49,904 bases of DNA from Arthrobacter mobilis (GCF_012395835.1 NZ_JAAZSQ010000004.1:20344-70247); one strand, 5' to 3'. Counted from the first letter of the stretch, positions 32,635-40,286 are shown. Numbers and translations are program-made. The notes: generated by a model not told the origin, from the sequence alone.

Positions 32635-33894
32635 ATGCGCCCGATGCAGTACTCCAGCAAGCTCAACAACGTCCGGTACGAACTCCGCGGCCCCATCCTG
32701 CAGGCGGCCAAGAAAATGGAAGCCGAAGGCCACCGGATCCTGCGCATGAATCTGGGCGACCCGGCGCCGTTCGGCCTCGAGGCCCCCGAGTCCATCGTGG
32801 TGGACATGATCCACCACCTGCGCGAGGCCCAGGGGTACAGTGATTCCAAGGGGATCTTCTCGGCCCGCACGGCAATCTCGCAGTACTACCAGACGCGCGG
32901 GCTGATGCAGATCGGCGTGGAGGACATCTTCCTGGGCAACGGGGTCAGCGAGATGATCTCCATGACCCTGCAGGCGTTCCTGGAAAACGGGGACCAGGTG
33001 CTGATCCCGGCGCCGGACTATCCGCTCTGGACCGCTTCGGTCACCCTCTCGGGCGGCGAAGCCGTGCACTACCTCTGCGACGAGGACAACCAGTGGTGGC
33101 CGGACATGGCTGACGTGGCAGCGAAGATCACCGACCGCACCCGCGCGATCGTGATCATCAATCCCAACAATCCCACCGGTGCCGTCTATCCGCGGCACAT
33201 CCTGGAACAGTTCGCCGAACTCGCCCGCCGGCACGACCTGGTGCTCTTCTCGGACGAGATCTACGAGAAGATCCTCTACGAAGACGCCGTTCATATCCAC
33301 ACCGCCTCCGTGGCCCCCGACCTGCCGGTGCTGACCTTCAGCGGCCTGTCCAAGGCCTACCGGATGCCCGGCTACCGCGCCGGCTGGGTGGCGGTCAGTG
33401 GCCCGCGCACGGCTACGGCGGGCTACCGGGAATCCTTGGAACTGCTGGCATCGCTGCGGCTGTGCGCCAATGTGCCTGCCCAGCATGCCATCCAGACATC
33501 GCTGGGCGGCTACCAGAGCATCGAGGACCTGGTGAAGCCCGGCGGCCGGCTGCGCGAGCAGCGGGATCTGGCCTGCCGGCTGCTGAACCAGATCCCCGGC
33601 GTCAGCTGCGTCCCGGCCGCCGGGGCGATGTACCTCTTTCCCCGGCTGGACCCGCAGGTCTACCCGTTCACCAACGATGAGCAGTTTGTCCTGGACCTGC
33701 TCCAGGACCAGAAAATCCTCATCTCCCACGGCACCGCCTTCCACTGGCCGACGCCGGACCACTTCCGCTTCGTCATCCTCCCGTCCGCGGAAGACATCGA
33801 GGAGGCGGTGCGCCGCATCGGGGTGTTCCTCAGCGTCTACCGGCAGAAGGCGGCCGCCACCGCGGCGGCAGCTGCGGATACCGTCCGGAGCTGA
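32635..33894 (+). CDS. PLP-dependent aminotransferase (AlaT/AlaA-like)
   Basis: A 419-residue fold-type I class I/II aminotransferase. KLNNVRYELRGPILQAAKKM and RILRMNLGDPAPFGLEAPES match the alanine transaminase AlaA/AlaT group. FLGNGVSEMISMTLQAFL covers the cofactor phosphate side. DEIYEKILYED carries the Asp that contacts the PLP nitrogen. The Schiff-base lysine is in TFSGLSKAYRMPGYRAGW. The likely reaction is pyruvate plus glutamate to alanine plus 2-oxoglutarate. ATG 32635 (MRPMQYSSK) is chosen; an open frame to 32341 runs through the IS5 remnant. The IS remnant occupies its upstream region, so its promoter may have changed. Confidence 0.92.
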   Translation: MRPMQYSSKLNNVRYELRGPILQAAKKMEAEGHRILRMNLGDPAPFGLEAPESIVVDMIHHLREAQGYSDSKGIFSARTAISQYYQTRGLMQIGVEDIFLGNGVSEMISMTLQAFLENGDQVLIPAPDYPLWTASVTLSGGEAVHYLCDEDNQWWPDMADVAAKITDRTRAIVIINPNNPTGAVYPRHILEQFAELARRHDLVLFSDEIYEKILYEDAVHIHTASVAPDLPVLTFSGLSKAYRMPGYRAGWVAVSGPRTATAGYRESLELLASLRLCANVPAQHAIQTSLGGYQSIEDLVKPGGRLREQRDLACRLLNQIPGVSCVPAAGAMYLFPRLDPQVYPFTNDEQFVLDLLQDQKILISHGTAFHWPTPDHFRFVILPSAEDIEEAVRRIGVFLSVYRQKAAATAAAAADTVRS

Positions 33895-33918
33895 CCGGCC
33901 GGCAGCCCCTTAGCCGAA

Positions 33919-33948
33919 CATGGCCTTGGTGCGCAACACAAGGCCATG
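33919..33948. terminator. Perfect 10-base inverted repeat after the aminotransferase gene
   Basis: CATGGCCTTG and CAAGGCCATG flank a 10-base loop, 25 bases after the aminotransferase stop. There is no T-run. A terminator is more likely than an operator from its position. Confidence 0.5.
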
Positions 33949-34005
33949 AAACGCCGTAATTACCCGCAAAGACATGCGATGTTCACGCCAGGATGGAAGA
34001 CTGCT

Positions 34006-34022
34006 GTCACATCGTAAGTGAC
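34006..34022. promoter_or_regulatory. Inverted repeat just upstream of the 34035 gene
   Basis: GTCAC and GTGAC are separated by seven bases and end 12 bases before the GTG start, overlapping the leader and near the GGAGGTG ribosome binding site. A regulator operator is possible; the match to the actinobacterial GlxR/CRP site (TGTGA-N6-TCACA) is poor. Confidence 0.3.
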
Positions 34023-34034
34023 CGGAGGTGCACT

Positions 34035-34895
34035 GTGAGCGCTAACGCTCAGGAGAACAACGCAAGACGGCTCAAAGCCGTGCTGGACAGCCTGGCCCGG
34101 GCGGGGCAGGAAACGAAAGTGGGCGGCAGCGCCGTGCTGGCCGAGGCCATTGGGCTGTTCCCGCTGAATGCCCAGGAAAGCGAACTGCTCTCCGGAGGTG
34201 TACCCCGCGGCCACAAGACCCTGACCGCCGCCACCACCAGGCTGGTCAAGGCCGGCTGGCTGGTCAAGGGCCGGGGCGGCTGGAGCATCACCGAGGAGGG
34301 GCTGCGGGCGACCGTGGCCTTCCCCGATGCCGTCTCCCTGGCCACCGCCCTGGCCGAGGGCACCCCCGTGCCGGCCGGCACCCCGCTGCCGGAGCAGGCT
34401 CCGGCCGAGGCCGCCGCAGTCCTGGTGGAGACCGTGCAGCTGGTGGACGCCGTCGAACAGGCAGAGTCAGCCGAACCGGACCGGACAACGGCCGACAGCA
34501 CCGGAAAAGGCAGTGAAGAAGGCACGGAAGACGGCACGGCCGGGGCCGCCGCGGCCGGACTGCCCGCGGCTCCCGAGGAGGCGGCCTACCCGCAGCCGGA
34601 GGCCGTCGCGCTGGCCGGCGATTTTGGAACGCTGATGGGCTGCCCCGAGGACTGGCAGCCAAAGTTCGACGAGGTCCAGATGCGGCTCGACCCGGCAGAC
34701 CAGCTCTGGAAGCTGACCGTGGACCTGCCCGCCGGCTTCTACAGCTTCAAGGCGGCCCTGAACCGCTCCTGGGACGAGAACTACGGTGCCTTTGGCCAGC
34801 CCAACGGCAGCAACCACGAGCTGCACCATCCCGGCGGCCCGGTCACGTTCCGCTATGACCACCGGACCAAGGACATCACCACCAGCCGGCCCTGA
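34035..34895 (+). CDS. Winged-helix-like protein with C-terminal starch-binding-type (X25-like) domain
   Basis: A 286-residue protein of two parts. The N-terminal 95 residues look like a helical/winged-helix domain (RLKAVLDSLARAGQETKVGG, TLTAATTRLVKAGWLVKGRG, GWSITEEGLRATVAF). An Ala/Glu-rich linker follows (about 100-195). The last 90 residues (ALAGDFGTLMGCPEDWQPKF, LWKLTVDLPAGFYSFKAALN, WDENYGAFGQPNGSNHEL) resemble the X25 domain attached to pullulanases and alpha-amylases. There is no signal peptide and no catalytic domain. GTG at 34035 with GGAGGTG five bases upstream is clear. It could tether or regulate enzymes on intracellular glycogen, but that is inference. Confidence 0.75.
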   Translation: MSANAQENNARRLKAVLDSLARAGQETKVGGSAVLAEAIGLFPLNAQESELLSGGVPRGHKTLTAATTRLVKAGWLVKGRGGWSITEEGLRATVAFPDAVSLATALAEGTPVPAGTPLPEQAPAEAAAVLVETVQLVDAVEQAESAEPDRTTADSTGKGSEEGTEDGTAGAAAAGLPAAPEEAAYPQPEAVALAGDFGTLMGCPEDWQPKFDEVQMRLDPADQLWKLTVDLPAGFYSFKAALNRSWDENYGAFGQPNGSNHELHHPGGPVTFRYDHRTKDITTSRP

Positions 34896-34903
34896 GGCAG
34901 CTT

Positions 34904-34930
34904 GCGGGCGGGGCCGCCGGTCCCGCCCGC
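34904..34930. terminator. Bidirectional terminator between the 34035 gene and corA
   Basis: GCGGGCGGG and CCCGCCCGC pair across a nine-base loop in the gap between two convergent genes. Confidence 0.55.
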
Positions 34931-34955
34931 AGCCAAGGCCGGCCCACCGGCTGGT

Positions 34956-35930
34956 TCACAGCCATTTGTTGCGCTTGAAGGCCATGTAGAGCCCGACGGC
35001 GATGGCCGCCATCAGCGCCAGCGCGAACGGGTAGCCCCAGACCCAGCGCAGTTCGGGCATGTCCTCGAAATTCATCCCGTAGACGGCGCCCACCAGGGTG
35101 GGCGCGAAGAGGATGGCAGCCCAGGAGGAAATCCGCTTCATGTCCTCGTTCTGGCGCTGGGCCACCAGGGTGGCATTGACGGCCAGGGCGTTCTGCAGCA
35201 GGGCGCGGAAGCCGTTGGCGCGGTCCACGATGCGCAGCACGTGGTCGTGCACGTCGCGCAGGCGCTGCTGCAGTTCCAGCGGCAGCCCGTATTTGTCCGC
35301 TCCGCGGGCCAGCGACGCGAGCATCTCGTTTAGGGGCTGGGTGGCCCGCTGGAACTCCATGACCTCGCGGTGAAGCTGGTAGATGCGGCGGGAGACTTCC
35401 GGCTCCCCGTGGAAGAGCTCATCCTCGATCTCGTCGATATCGTTTTCCAGCCCCGCCACCACCGGCGCATACTCGTCCACCACCTGGTCCAGGATCGCAT
35501 AGAGCACCGCCTGCGGACCGAGGGCCAGCAGGCCCGGGGTCTGTTCCAGGCGCCGCCGCACCTGCGCCAGCTGGGGGGACTCGGCATGCCGGATGGTCAC
35601 CACGAAGTCCGGGCCGGCGAACACATGCAGCTCGCCGAACTCGACCATCTCCACGTCGTCCAGGTACCGGGCGGGCCGGAGCACCACAAAGAGGGTGTCG
35701 CCGTAGCGCTCCAGCTTGGCCCGCTGGTGGCCGGAAAGCGCGTCCTCGACGGCGAGTTCGTGCAGCCCGAATTCCTGCGCGACCATCCGGATGCTGTCGA
35801 TCTCCGGCCGGTAGAAGCCGATCCAGGCCATGCCCGCACGCTCGCGCATGATCTCGAACGTCTCGTCCAGGCTGGCAGGGCTGTCCGTGCGCCTGCCGTC
35901 CACATACACACCGTTGTCGACCAGCGTCAC
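34956..35930 (-). CDS. corA: CorA-family magnesium/cobalt transporter
   Basis: A 324-residue CorA protein: a large cytoplasmic alpha/beta domain with the long helix (QRLRDVHDHVLRIVDRANGF), then two C-terminal membrane helices separated by the signature YGMNFEDMPEL (the GMN selectivity motif). It forms a pentameric Mg2+ channel in the membrane. GTG at 35930 (VTLVDNGVYVDG) is chosen because AAGGAG lies five bases upstream; an in-frame GTG five codons earlier is the alternative. It is divergent from an acylphosphatase gene. Confidence 0.93.
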   Translation of the reverse strand: MTLVDNGVYVDGRRTDSPASLDETFEIMRERAGMAWIGFYRPEIDSIRMVAQEFGLHELAVEDALSGHQRAKLERYGDTLFVVLRPARYLDDVEMVEFGELHVFAGPDFVVTIRHAESPQLAQVRRRLEQTPGLLALGPQAVLYAILDQVVDEYAPVVAGLENDIDEIEDELFHGEPEVSRRIYQLHREVMEFQRATQPLNEMLASLARGADKYGLPLELQQRLRDVHDHVLRIVDRANGFRALLQNALAVNATLVAQRQNEDMKRISSWAAILFAPTLVGAVYGMNFEDMPELRWVWGYPFALALMAAIAVGLYMAFKRNKWL

Positions 35931-36031
35931 CTTTACTCCTTGCACGCGTCCGGGCGCCGCCGGGGCTGCCCGCTACTGGACAATGTACCCCGCTCTTCCC
36001 GTCCCTCCAGGCCGGGCGCTACCGTGGGCCC

Positions 36032-36310
36032 ATGGATGGGAAGCTCGAACGGCTCTCGGCCACTGTCGCCGGGCATGTGCAGGGTGTGGGGTTCCGCTAC
36101 TGGACGCGCAGCCAGGCCGAACGGCTCGGCCTGGACGGACAGGCGGTGAACAGTCCGGACGGCACCGTCAGGATCACCGCCGAGGGTCCGCGTCCGGCGC
36201 TCGAACGGCTGGTGGCGCTGCTGCGGTCCGAAGCTCCCGGCCGGGTGGACCGGGTGGACACCGGCTTTGCCGAAGCCACCGGCGGATTCCGGGGCTTCGA
36301 CGTCGGCTGA
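36032..36310 (+). CDS. acyP: Acylphosphatase
   Basis: A 92-residue acylphosphatase of normal length, hydrolysing carboxyl-phosphate bonds such as acetyl or carbamoyl phosphate. The catalytic loop VAGHVQGVGFRYWTRSQAER holds the phosphate-binding Arg, and the catalytic Asn is in QAVNSPDGTVRITAEG. The Trp-Val-Arg usually seen before that Asn is replaced by G-Q-A-V. It is a single cytosolic domain, divergent from corA. Confidence 0.92.
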   Translation: MDGKLERLSATVAGHVQGVGFRYWTRSQAERLGLDGQAVNSPDGTVRITAEGPRPALERLVALLRSEAPGRVDRVDTGFAEATGGFRGFDVG

Positions 36311-36428
36311 GGCAGGGGAAAACGTCCAGTCCACCGTGGCGGCCCGGGGGCGGCAGTGGGACATTAGGAGAAGGCAGGCCCGCCTATCTTCCGTCACTTA
36401 AGGGAGGCTGCCATGGCACCCTCGGCGC

Positions 36429-37868
36429 ATGTTCCTCCAAGCGGGGGCACCGGTGCCTCCGGAAGGAACCGGCAACACCACCAGCACCACCGCGGTCCGG
36501 AAGAAGGACAGGACGCACGTCCTCTACGTGGCGGTCATCATTGCCGTGCTGCTGGGCATCGCGGTCGGCCTGCTGGCACCGGCCCTCGGCCAGGCACTCA
36601 GACCCCTGGGTACCGGCTTCATCGCCCTGATCAAGATGATGATCGCGCCGATCATCTTCTGCACCATCGTGCTCGGCGTCGGTTCCATCGCCAAGGCCGC
36701 CACCGTCGGCAAGGTCGGCGGGCTGGCACTGCTCTACTTCATGGCCATGTCCACCTTCGCCCTGGGCATCGGCCTGGTCGTGGGCAACCTGGTCCAGCCC
36801 GGCGAAGGCCTGGACATCACCGGCACCGGGTTCGAGGCCGGCGGGGAGGAGGCCGAGGGCACCGTCGACTTCCTGCTCGGCATCATCCCGACCACGCTGC
36901 TGTCCTCCCTGACCGGGGAGAACATCCAGCAGACCCTCTTCGTCGCCCTGCTCGTCGGGTTCGCGCTGCAGAAGATGGGCCCGTCCGGCCGGCCGGTGCT
37001 GCGCGCCATCGGCCACATCCAGGCCCGGGTCTCCCGCATCCTGGCCATGGTCATGTGGCTGGCCCCGATCGGCGCCTTCGGTGCCATCGCCGCCGTCGTC
37101 GGTGATACCGGCATCGGCGCGATCATCAGCCTGGGTACGCTGATGCTGGCCTTCTACATCACCTGCATCCTGTTCATCGTGGTGGTGCTGGGAACACTGC
37201 TGAAACTGGTGTCCGGCGTCAACATCTTCCGCCTGATGCGCTACCTGGCCCGCGAATACCTGCTGATTGTCTCCACCTCGTCCTCCGAGGCGGCCCTGCC
37301 GCGGCTGATCGCCAAGATGGACCATGCAGGAGTCTCCCGGCCGGTGGTCGGCGTGGTGGTGCCCACGGGCTATTCGTTCAACCTCGACGGCACCGCGATC
37401 TACCTGACCATGGCCTCGCTGTTCGTGACCAGCGCCCTGGGCACCCCGCTGGCGCTGGGCGAGCAGATCTCGCTGCTGGTCTTCATGATCATCGCCTCCA
37501 AGGGTGCCGCCGGCGTCACCGGCGCCGGCCTGGCCACGCTCGCCGGCGGCCTGCAGGCCCACCGCCCGGACCTGGTGGAAGGGGTTGGCCTGATCGTGGG
37601 CATCGACCGGTTCATGTCCGAGGCCCGCGCCCTGACCAACTTCACCGGCAACGCCGTCGCCACCGTGCTGATCGGCACCTGGACCCGCCAGCTCGACACT
37701 TTCCAGCTGGAAGAAGTCCTCTCCGGACACGATCCCTTCGACGAGACCACCATGAACGAGGACCACGCCTACGTCGAGGCACAGGAAAACCGCGAGGCCG
37801 GAGCAGGCCAGGAGCAGCTGCCCGGGGTGGAAGCCGCGGCCCGGAAGGACGCCCGGCAGCATCACTAG
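36429..37868 (+). CDS. dctA: C4-dicarboxylate symporter, DctA-like, copy 2 (N-terminal frameshift suspected)
   Basis: A 479-residue DAACS symporter highly similar to the 30284 gene (shared KKDRTH-x-LY, STSSSEAALPRLIAKMDH, PTGYSFNLDGTAIYLTMA, GIDRFMSEARALTNFTGNAV). It imports C4-dicarboxylates. The in-frame ATG at 36429 has no ribosome binding site. ATG at 36413 has a strong AGGGAGG but is in another frame. Removing one G from the G5 run at 36443-36447 would join them as MAPSAHVPPSGAPVPPEGTG, a sensible N-terminus. So either one G is a sequencing or indel error, or expression is affected. The C-terminal tail is longer and more charged than in copy 1. Confidence 0.9.
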   Translation: MFLQAGAPVPPEGTGNTTSTTAVRKKDRTHVLYVAVIIAVLLGIAVGLLAPALGQALRPLGTGFIALIKMMIAPIIFCTIVLGVGSIAKAATVGKVGGLALLYFMAMSTFALGIGLVVGNLVQPGEGLDITGTGFEAGGEEAEGTVDFLLGIIPTTLLSSLTGENIQQTLFVALLVGFALQKMGPSGRPVLRAIGHIQARVSRILAMVMWLAPIGAFGAIAAVVGDTGIGAIISLGTLMLAFYITCILFIVVVLGTLLKLVSGVNIFRLMRYLAREYLLIVSTSSSEAALPRLIAKMDHAGVSRPVVGVVVPTGYSFNLDGTAIYLTMASLFVTSALGTPLALGEQISLLVFMIIASKGAAGVTGAGLATLAGGLQAHRPDLVEGVGLIVGIDRFMSEARALTNFTGNAVATVLIGTWTRQLDTFQLEEVLSGHDPFDETTMNEDHAYVEAQENREAGAGQEQLPGVEAAARKDARQHH

Positions 37869-37875
37869 GCAGCCG

Positions 37876-37899
37876 CCCTGCCCGCTGTCCCGGGCAGGG
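37876..37899 (+). terminator. Terminator after the second dctA gene
   Basis: CCCTGCCCG and CGGGCAGGG pair across a six-base loop eight bases after the stop codon; the sequence AAATC follows. Position and stem strength fit a terminator. Confidence 0.6.
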
Positions 37900-37975
37900 A
37901 AATCCCACGCCCACGGTGCGGTTTCCGGGGTACACAGAAGTGCCGGTTTGCACTAAGGTCTATTCCACTTCATAA

Positions 37976-38193
37976 CCACACCGTAGGGGCACGGTGTGGT
38001 GCGCAGGAGGCACGGATCCTCCGAGGGATGGCAACCTCAGGCAATCCGACGGCACGGGGCGGGGCGGCCCCAGGATTCCTTCCGGTTCCCAGCGAGCGGC
38101 AGCGGCGACAAGAGCGCCGGGGGCCCGCCATGCCGTCCGATGATGAGGCGGACGTGCCTTCCGCGTCCAGGCCTCCGGAACAGCACGGAAGCA
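37976..38193 (+). promoter_or_regulatory. Long structured leader of secreted protein gene 1
   Basis: A perfect nine-base hairpin (CCACACCGT / ACGGTGTGG, 37976-37999) is followed by nested pairings: GGAGG/CCTCC, GAGG/CCTC inside CGGAT/ATCCG. A GC-rich hairpin near 38056-38071 (GGGGC/GCCCC) comes next, then about 130 bases to the start codon. The second secreted-protein gene has an analogous leader. No known riboswitch class was recognised. Confidence 0.45.
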
Positions 38194-38202
38194 ATGGGCC
38201 TC

Positions 38203-38655
38203 ATGAAAACTTCAGCAACATGGCGCCTGTGGTTGATCATCACCGGTGCCGTCCTGGGACTCCTCGCCACGATGGGGGTTGCGGCACCTGCCACTGCCGC
38301 TGTTGCCGCCCACTCAAGTAGCTACGATCACAGGGACCGCGACCACGACCGCGAGTGGGACGATTGGGACCACGGGCATGATGACGACGAAGACGCCGAA
38401 CTGACTCTGCGCATCTTCCGCGACGGGGACTACAGGATCAGGGGCGAAGACTACGACGCCCGCCGGGTCCATGTCTGGCTGGTCAACGTATCGCGCGACC
38501 GCGTGGTCGAGCACTACCGCGTCCGGACCGACGACGGCGAATTCACGATCCGCGACGGCGAAGTACGTTGCGGCCGCACCTACAAGGCAGTCAGCTTCAG
38601 CCGTGCCGATGGCTGGGAAGTGAGCAACAAGGTCAGCTTCCGGTGCCATGACTGA
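38203..38655 (+). CDS. Small secreted protein with Asp/His-rich segment, paralog 1
   Basis: A 150-residue exported protein. MKTSATWRLWLIITGAVLGL and the following hydrophobic stretch form a Sec signal peptide, cleaved probably after APATAA or AVAA. A very acidic, His-rich segment follows (YDHRDRDHDREWDDWDHGHD), then a beta-rich domain of about 80 residues. The domain is conserved with the next gene: VHVWLVNV, CGRTYKAVSFSRADGWEVSN, and two Cys (RCGRT and FRCHD) that probably form a disulfide. The D/H-rich segment could bind metal. ATG 38203 aligns exactly with the paralog start; ATG 38194 is an alternative. Function unknown. Confidence 0.75.
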   Translation: MKTSATWRLWLIITGAVLGLLATMGVAAPATAAVAAHSSSYDHRDRDHDREWDDWDHGHDDDEDAELTLRIFRDGDYRIRGEDYDARRVHVWLVNVSRDRVVEHYRVRTDDGEFTIRDGEVRCGRTYKAVSFSRADGWEVSNKVSFRCHD

Positions 38656-39066
38656 CAAGTGGCAGCCGCAGCGTAGCGCCCCTTGGAGGGCATGACCTGC
38701 AACCAGCGGGGAGGACCGGATTTTCCGGCCCTCCCCCGTTTGTCCGGCCACAGCTGCGCAGCCGGCCAGGGCCGACAGGGGCGGCTTTTTGCCTGCGGGG
38801 CTGTCATGGCCCTCCGCCATACCCTACGATTGAGGAACACCGCGGGGGGCGCGGTGCACGCACCGGAGGGAGAATCCGCCTGGCGACTGACGCCCGGGGG
38901 AATGCTGCACGTTCGGTGCCCGCTGGAGGGAGCGGCCCGCGGGCCGCTCCGTCACACAGCGGCGGCCAGGCAGGCGCCGGGGCACCGGCCGGGCCGCCGG
39001 ACCCAGGAAGCGGGCGTGGGGCCCGTTTCCGCGGCAACCCGGACATGCACGGAAGCAGTTGGCACC
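38656..39066 (+). promoter_or_regulatory. Intergenic region with structured leader of secreted protein gene 2
   Basis: After the terminator at 38708-38736 come a hairpin CACCGC/GCGGTG (38838-38856), a multi-stem unit closed by GCACCG (38860-38865) and CGGTGC (38914-38919) with an inner GGCG/CGCC, and a perfect 22-base palindrome (38929-38950). About 115 bases then run to the start codon. The order of elements resembles the leader of paralog 1. No open frame looks coding. Confidence 0.45.
38708..38736 (+). terminator. Terminator after secreted protein gene 1
   Basis: GGGGAGG-a-CCGGA pairs with TCCGG-c-CCTCCCC around a TTT loop, and CGTTT follows. A strong intrinsic-type hairpin 52 bases after the stop. 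Confidence 0.7.
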
Positions 39067-39444
39067 ATGAAGACTTCGGCAACCTGGCGTCTGCTGATCA
39101 TGACCGCAGGCATCCTGCTGGCCCTCCTGGCCGGACTCGGCACGGCCGCTCCGGCCTCGGCAGCAGACGGCAACCTTACAGGAAGCGGATCCTCGCTGTC
39201 CCTGAGCATCTCCCCCAACGGCAGCTACAGCGTCCGGGGAAGCGGCTATTCCGCCCGGACCGTGCATGTCTGGGTGGTGAACATCCGCACGGACCGGGCA
39301 GTGAACCAGCGATCCGTGAAGCCGCGGCGCGGCGCGTTTTCCTTCTCCGGCAGCGGGCTGGGCTGCAATTCCACCTACAAGGCCGTCAGCTTCAGCAGGC
39401 TGGACGGCTGGAACGAAAGCCTGGTTGTCCAACGGACCTGCTAG
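39067..39444 (+). CDS. Small secreted protein, paralog 2
   Basis: A 125-residue exported protein. MKTSATWRLLIMTAGILLAL starts a Sec signal peptide ending near APASAADG. The mature part of about 95 residues is Ser/Gly-rich (SGSSLSLSISPNGSYSVRGS), then VHVWVVNIRTDRAVNQRSVK and LGCNSTYKAVSFSRLDGWNE, ending in a terminal Cys. The two Cys match those of paralog 1; the acidic His-rich insertion is missing here. The leader before the ATG is also similar (CACGGAAGCA in both). A tandem duplication followed by divergence is likely. Function unknown. Confidence 0.75.
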   Translation: MKTSATWRLLIMTAGILLALLAGLGTAAPASAADGNLTGSGSSLSLSISPNGSYSVRGSGYSARTVHVWVVNIRTDRAVNQRSVKPRRGAFSFSGSGLGCNSTYKAVSFSRLDGWNESLVVQRTC

Positions 39445-39591
39445 CGTTCGAATGTTCCCCACTCCTGCGGGGCAGCCCGTATTGCGGAACGGCCACGGGA
39501 CCGTAACGTTCGGCACGCACCCCTGCCGGAAGGCTGCCGGAACGGCCCGGACTGTAACGATTAAAAGTTGCTTGTTCCCAGACCCCTCGCA

Positions 39592-39646
39592 GCACCACCC
39601 GACGCATTATCATAGTTGAATCATTCTCGCAACTTTGAGGTGGTGC
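39592..39646 (+). promoter_or_regulatory. Inverted repeat that could hide the ribosome binding site of the AMIN-like gene
   Basis: GCACCACC (39592-39599) is the exact complement of GGTGGTGC (39639-39646), which contains the Shine-Dalgarno AGGTGG of the gene at 39650. The 39-base loop between them is unusually AT-rich. Folding would sequester the ribosome binding site. Confidence 0.45.
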
Positions 39647-39649
39647 GTC

Positions 39650-40195
39650 ATGAAAAAACTACCCGCATGGCTGGCAGTACTGCTGCTGGTCCTGGGTCTG
39701 GGGCTGGTGGCACCAAGCACGGCCAGCGCAGCCCCGTATTGTGGAATCACCTGGGGGTCGCAGGCCAAGACCAAGTCCCTCATGGTCCAGTCGCCGATCA
39801 TCAATGTCCGTTCCGGCAGGCACGCCTGCTTCGACCGGCTGGTGGTCGATCTCAAGGGCAAGGCCCCCGGCTACACCGTCCGCTACGTCAAGACGGTCCA
39901 TGCCGAAGGATCCGGTAAGGCAATCCCGCTGCGCGGTGCCGCCGACCTGAGCATTACCGTCCGGGCTCCCGCCTACAACAGTGCCGGCAAGGCCACGTAT
40001 GTGCCCAAGAACCGCAAGGAACTGGTCAATCTCGCAGGTTACCGGACCTTCCGGCAGGCCGCCTGGGGTGGCAGCTTCGAAGGTGTCACCACTATCGGAC
40101 TGGGCGTGCGGGCCCGGCTGCCGTTCCGCGTCTTCACGCTGAAGGGCCAGAACAACGTGTCGATGCTGGTCATCGACGTCGCCCACCGCTGGTAG
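39650..40195 (+). CDS. Secreted AMIN-like domain protein
   Basis: A 181-residue exported protein of the actinobacterial AMIN-like family. Residues 1-27 are a Sec signal peptide (KKLPAWLAVLLLVLGLGLVA ending SASA). The mature domain follows the family pattern: YCGITWGSQAKTKS, VRSGRHACFDRLVVDLKGKA, GYTVRYVKTVH, ITVRAPAYNSAGKATYVPKN, FRQAAWGGSFEGVTTIGLGV and RLPFRVFTLKG near the end. The two Cys probably pair. AMIN-type domains bind the cell wall or secretion-complex partners; the role here is unproven. ATG 39650 has AGGTGG six bases upstream. Confidence 0.85.
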   Translation: MKKLPAWLAVLLLVLGLGLVAPSTASAAPYCGITWGSQAKTKSLMVQSPIINVRSGRHACFDRLVVDLKGKAPGYTVRYVKTVHAEGSGKAIPLRGAADLSITVRAPAYNSAGKATYVPKNRKELVNLAGYRTFRQAAWGGSFEGVTTIGLGVRARLPFRVFTLKGQNNVSMLVIDVAHRW

Positions 40196-40222
40196 CCGGC
40201 ACCGGCACAGCAGGCAGGCGCA

Positions 40223-40257
40223 CGGCAGGCGGCGGCCCGGGGGACCGCCGCCTGCCG
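40223..40257. terminator. Bidirectional terminator between the AMIN-like gene and the PBP gene
   Basis: A 13-base perfect inverted repeat (CGGCAGGCGGCGG and its complement) with a nine-base loop lies between two convergent genes. Confidence 0.65.
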
Positions 40258-40286
40258 CTGTCCGCGGCCGTCCGGCGGCCGGATCC

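Noticed and set aside
36413-37105. 230-codon open frame from the strong start at 36413 as a separate gene
   Set aside because: Its product becomes Arg/His/Gly-rich nonsense after about 20 codons, while the +1 frame encodes a full DctA; a frameshift is the better explanation.
37976-38075. Possible glycine, c-di-GMP or c-di-AMP (ydaO) riboswitch before the secreted protein gene
   Set aside because: CCTCAGGCAATCCGA resembles part of a glycine aptamer, but the paired GAGG/CCTC loop is far too short, and the GACAGCTAAC-type core of ydaO and the c-di-GMP-I core are absent.
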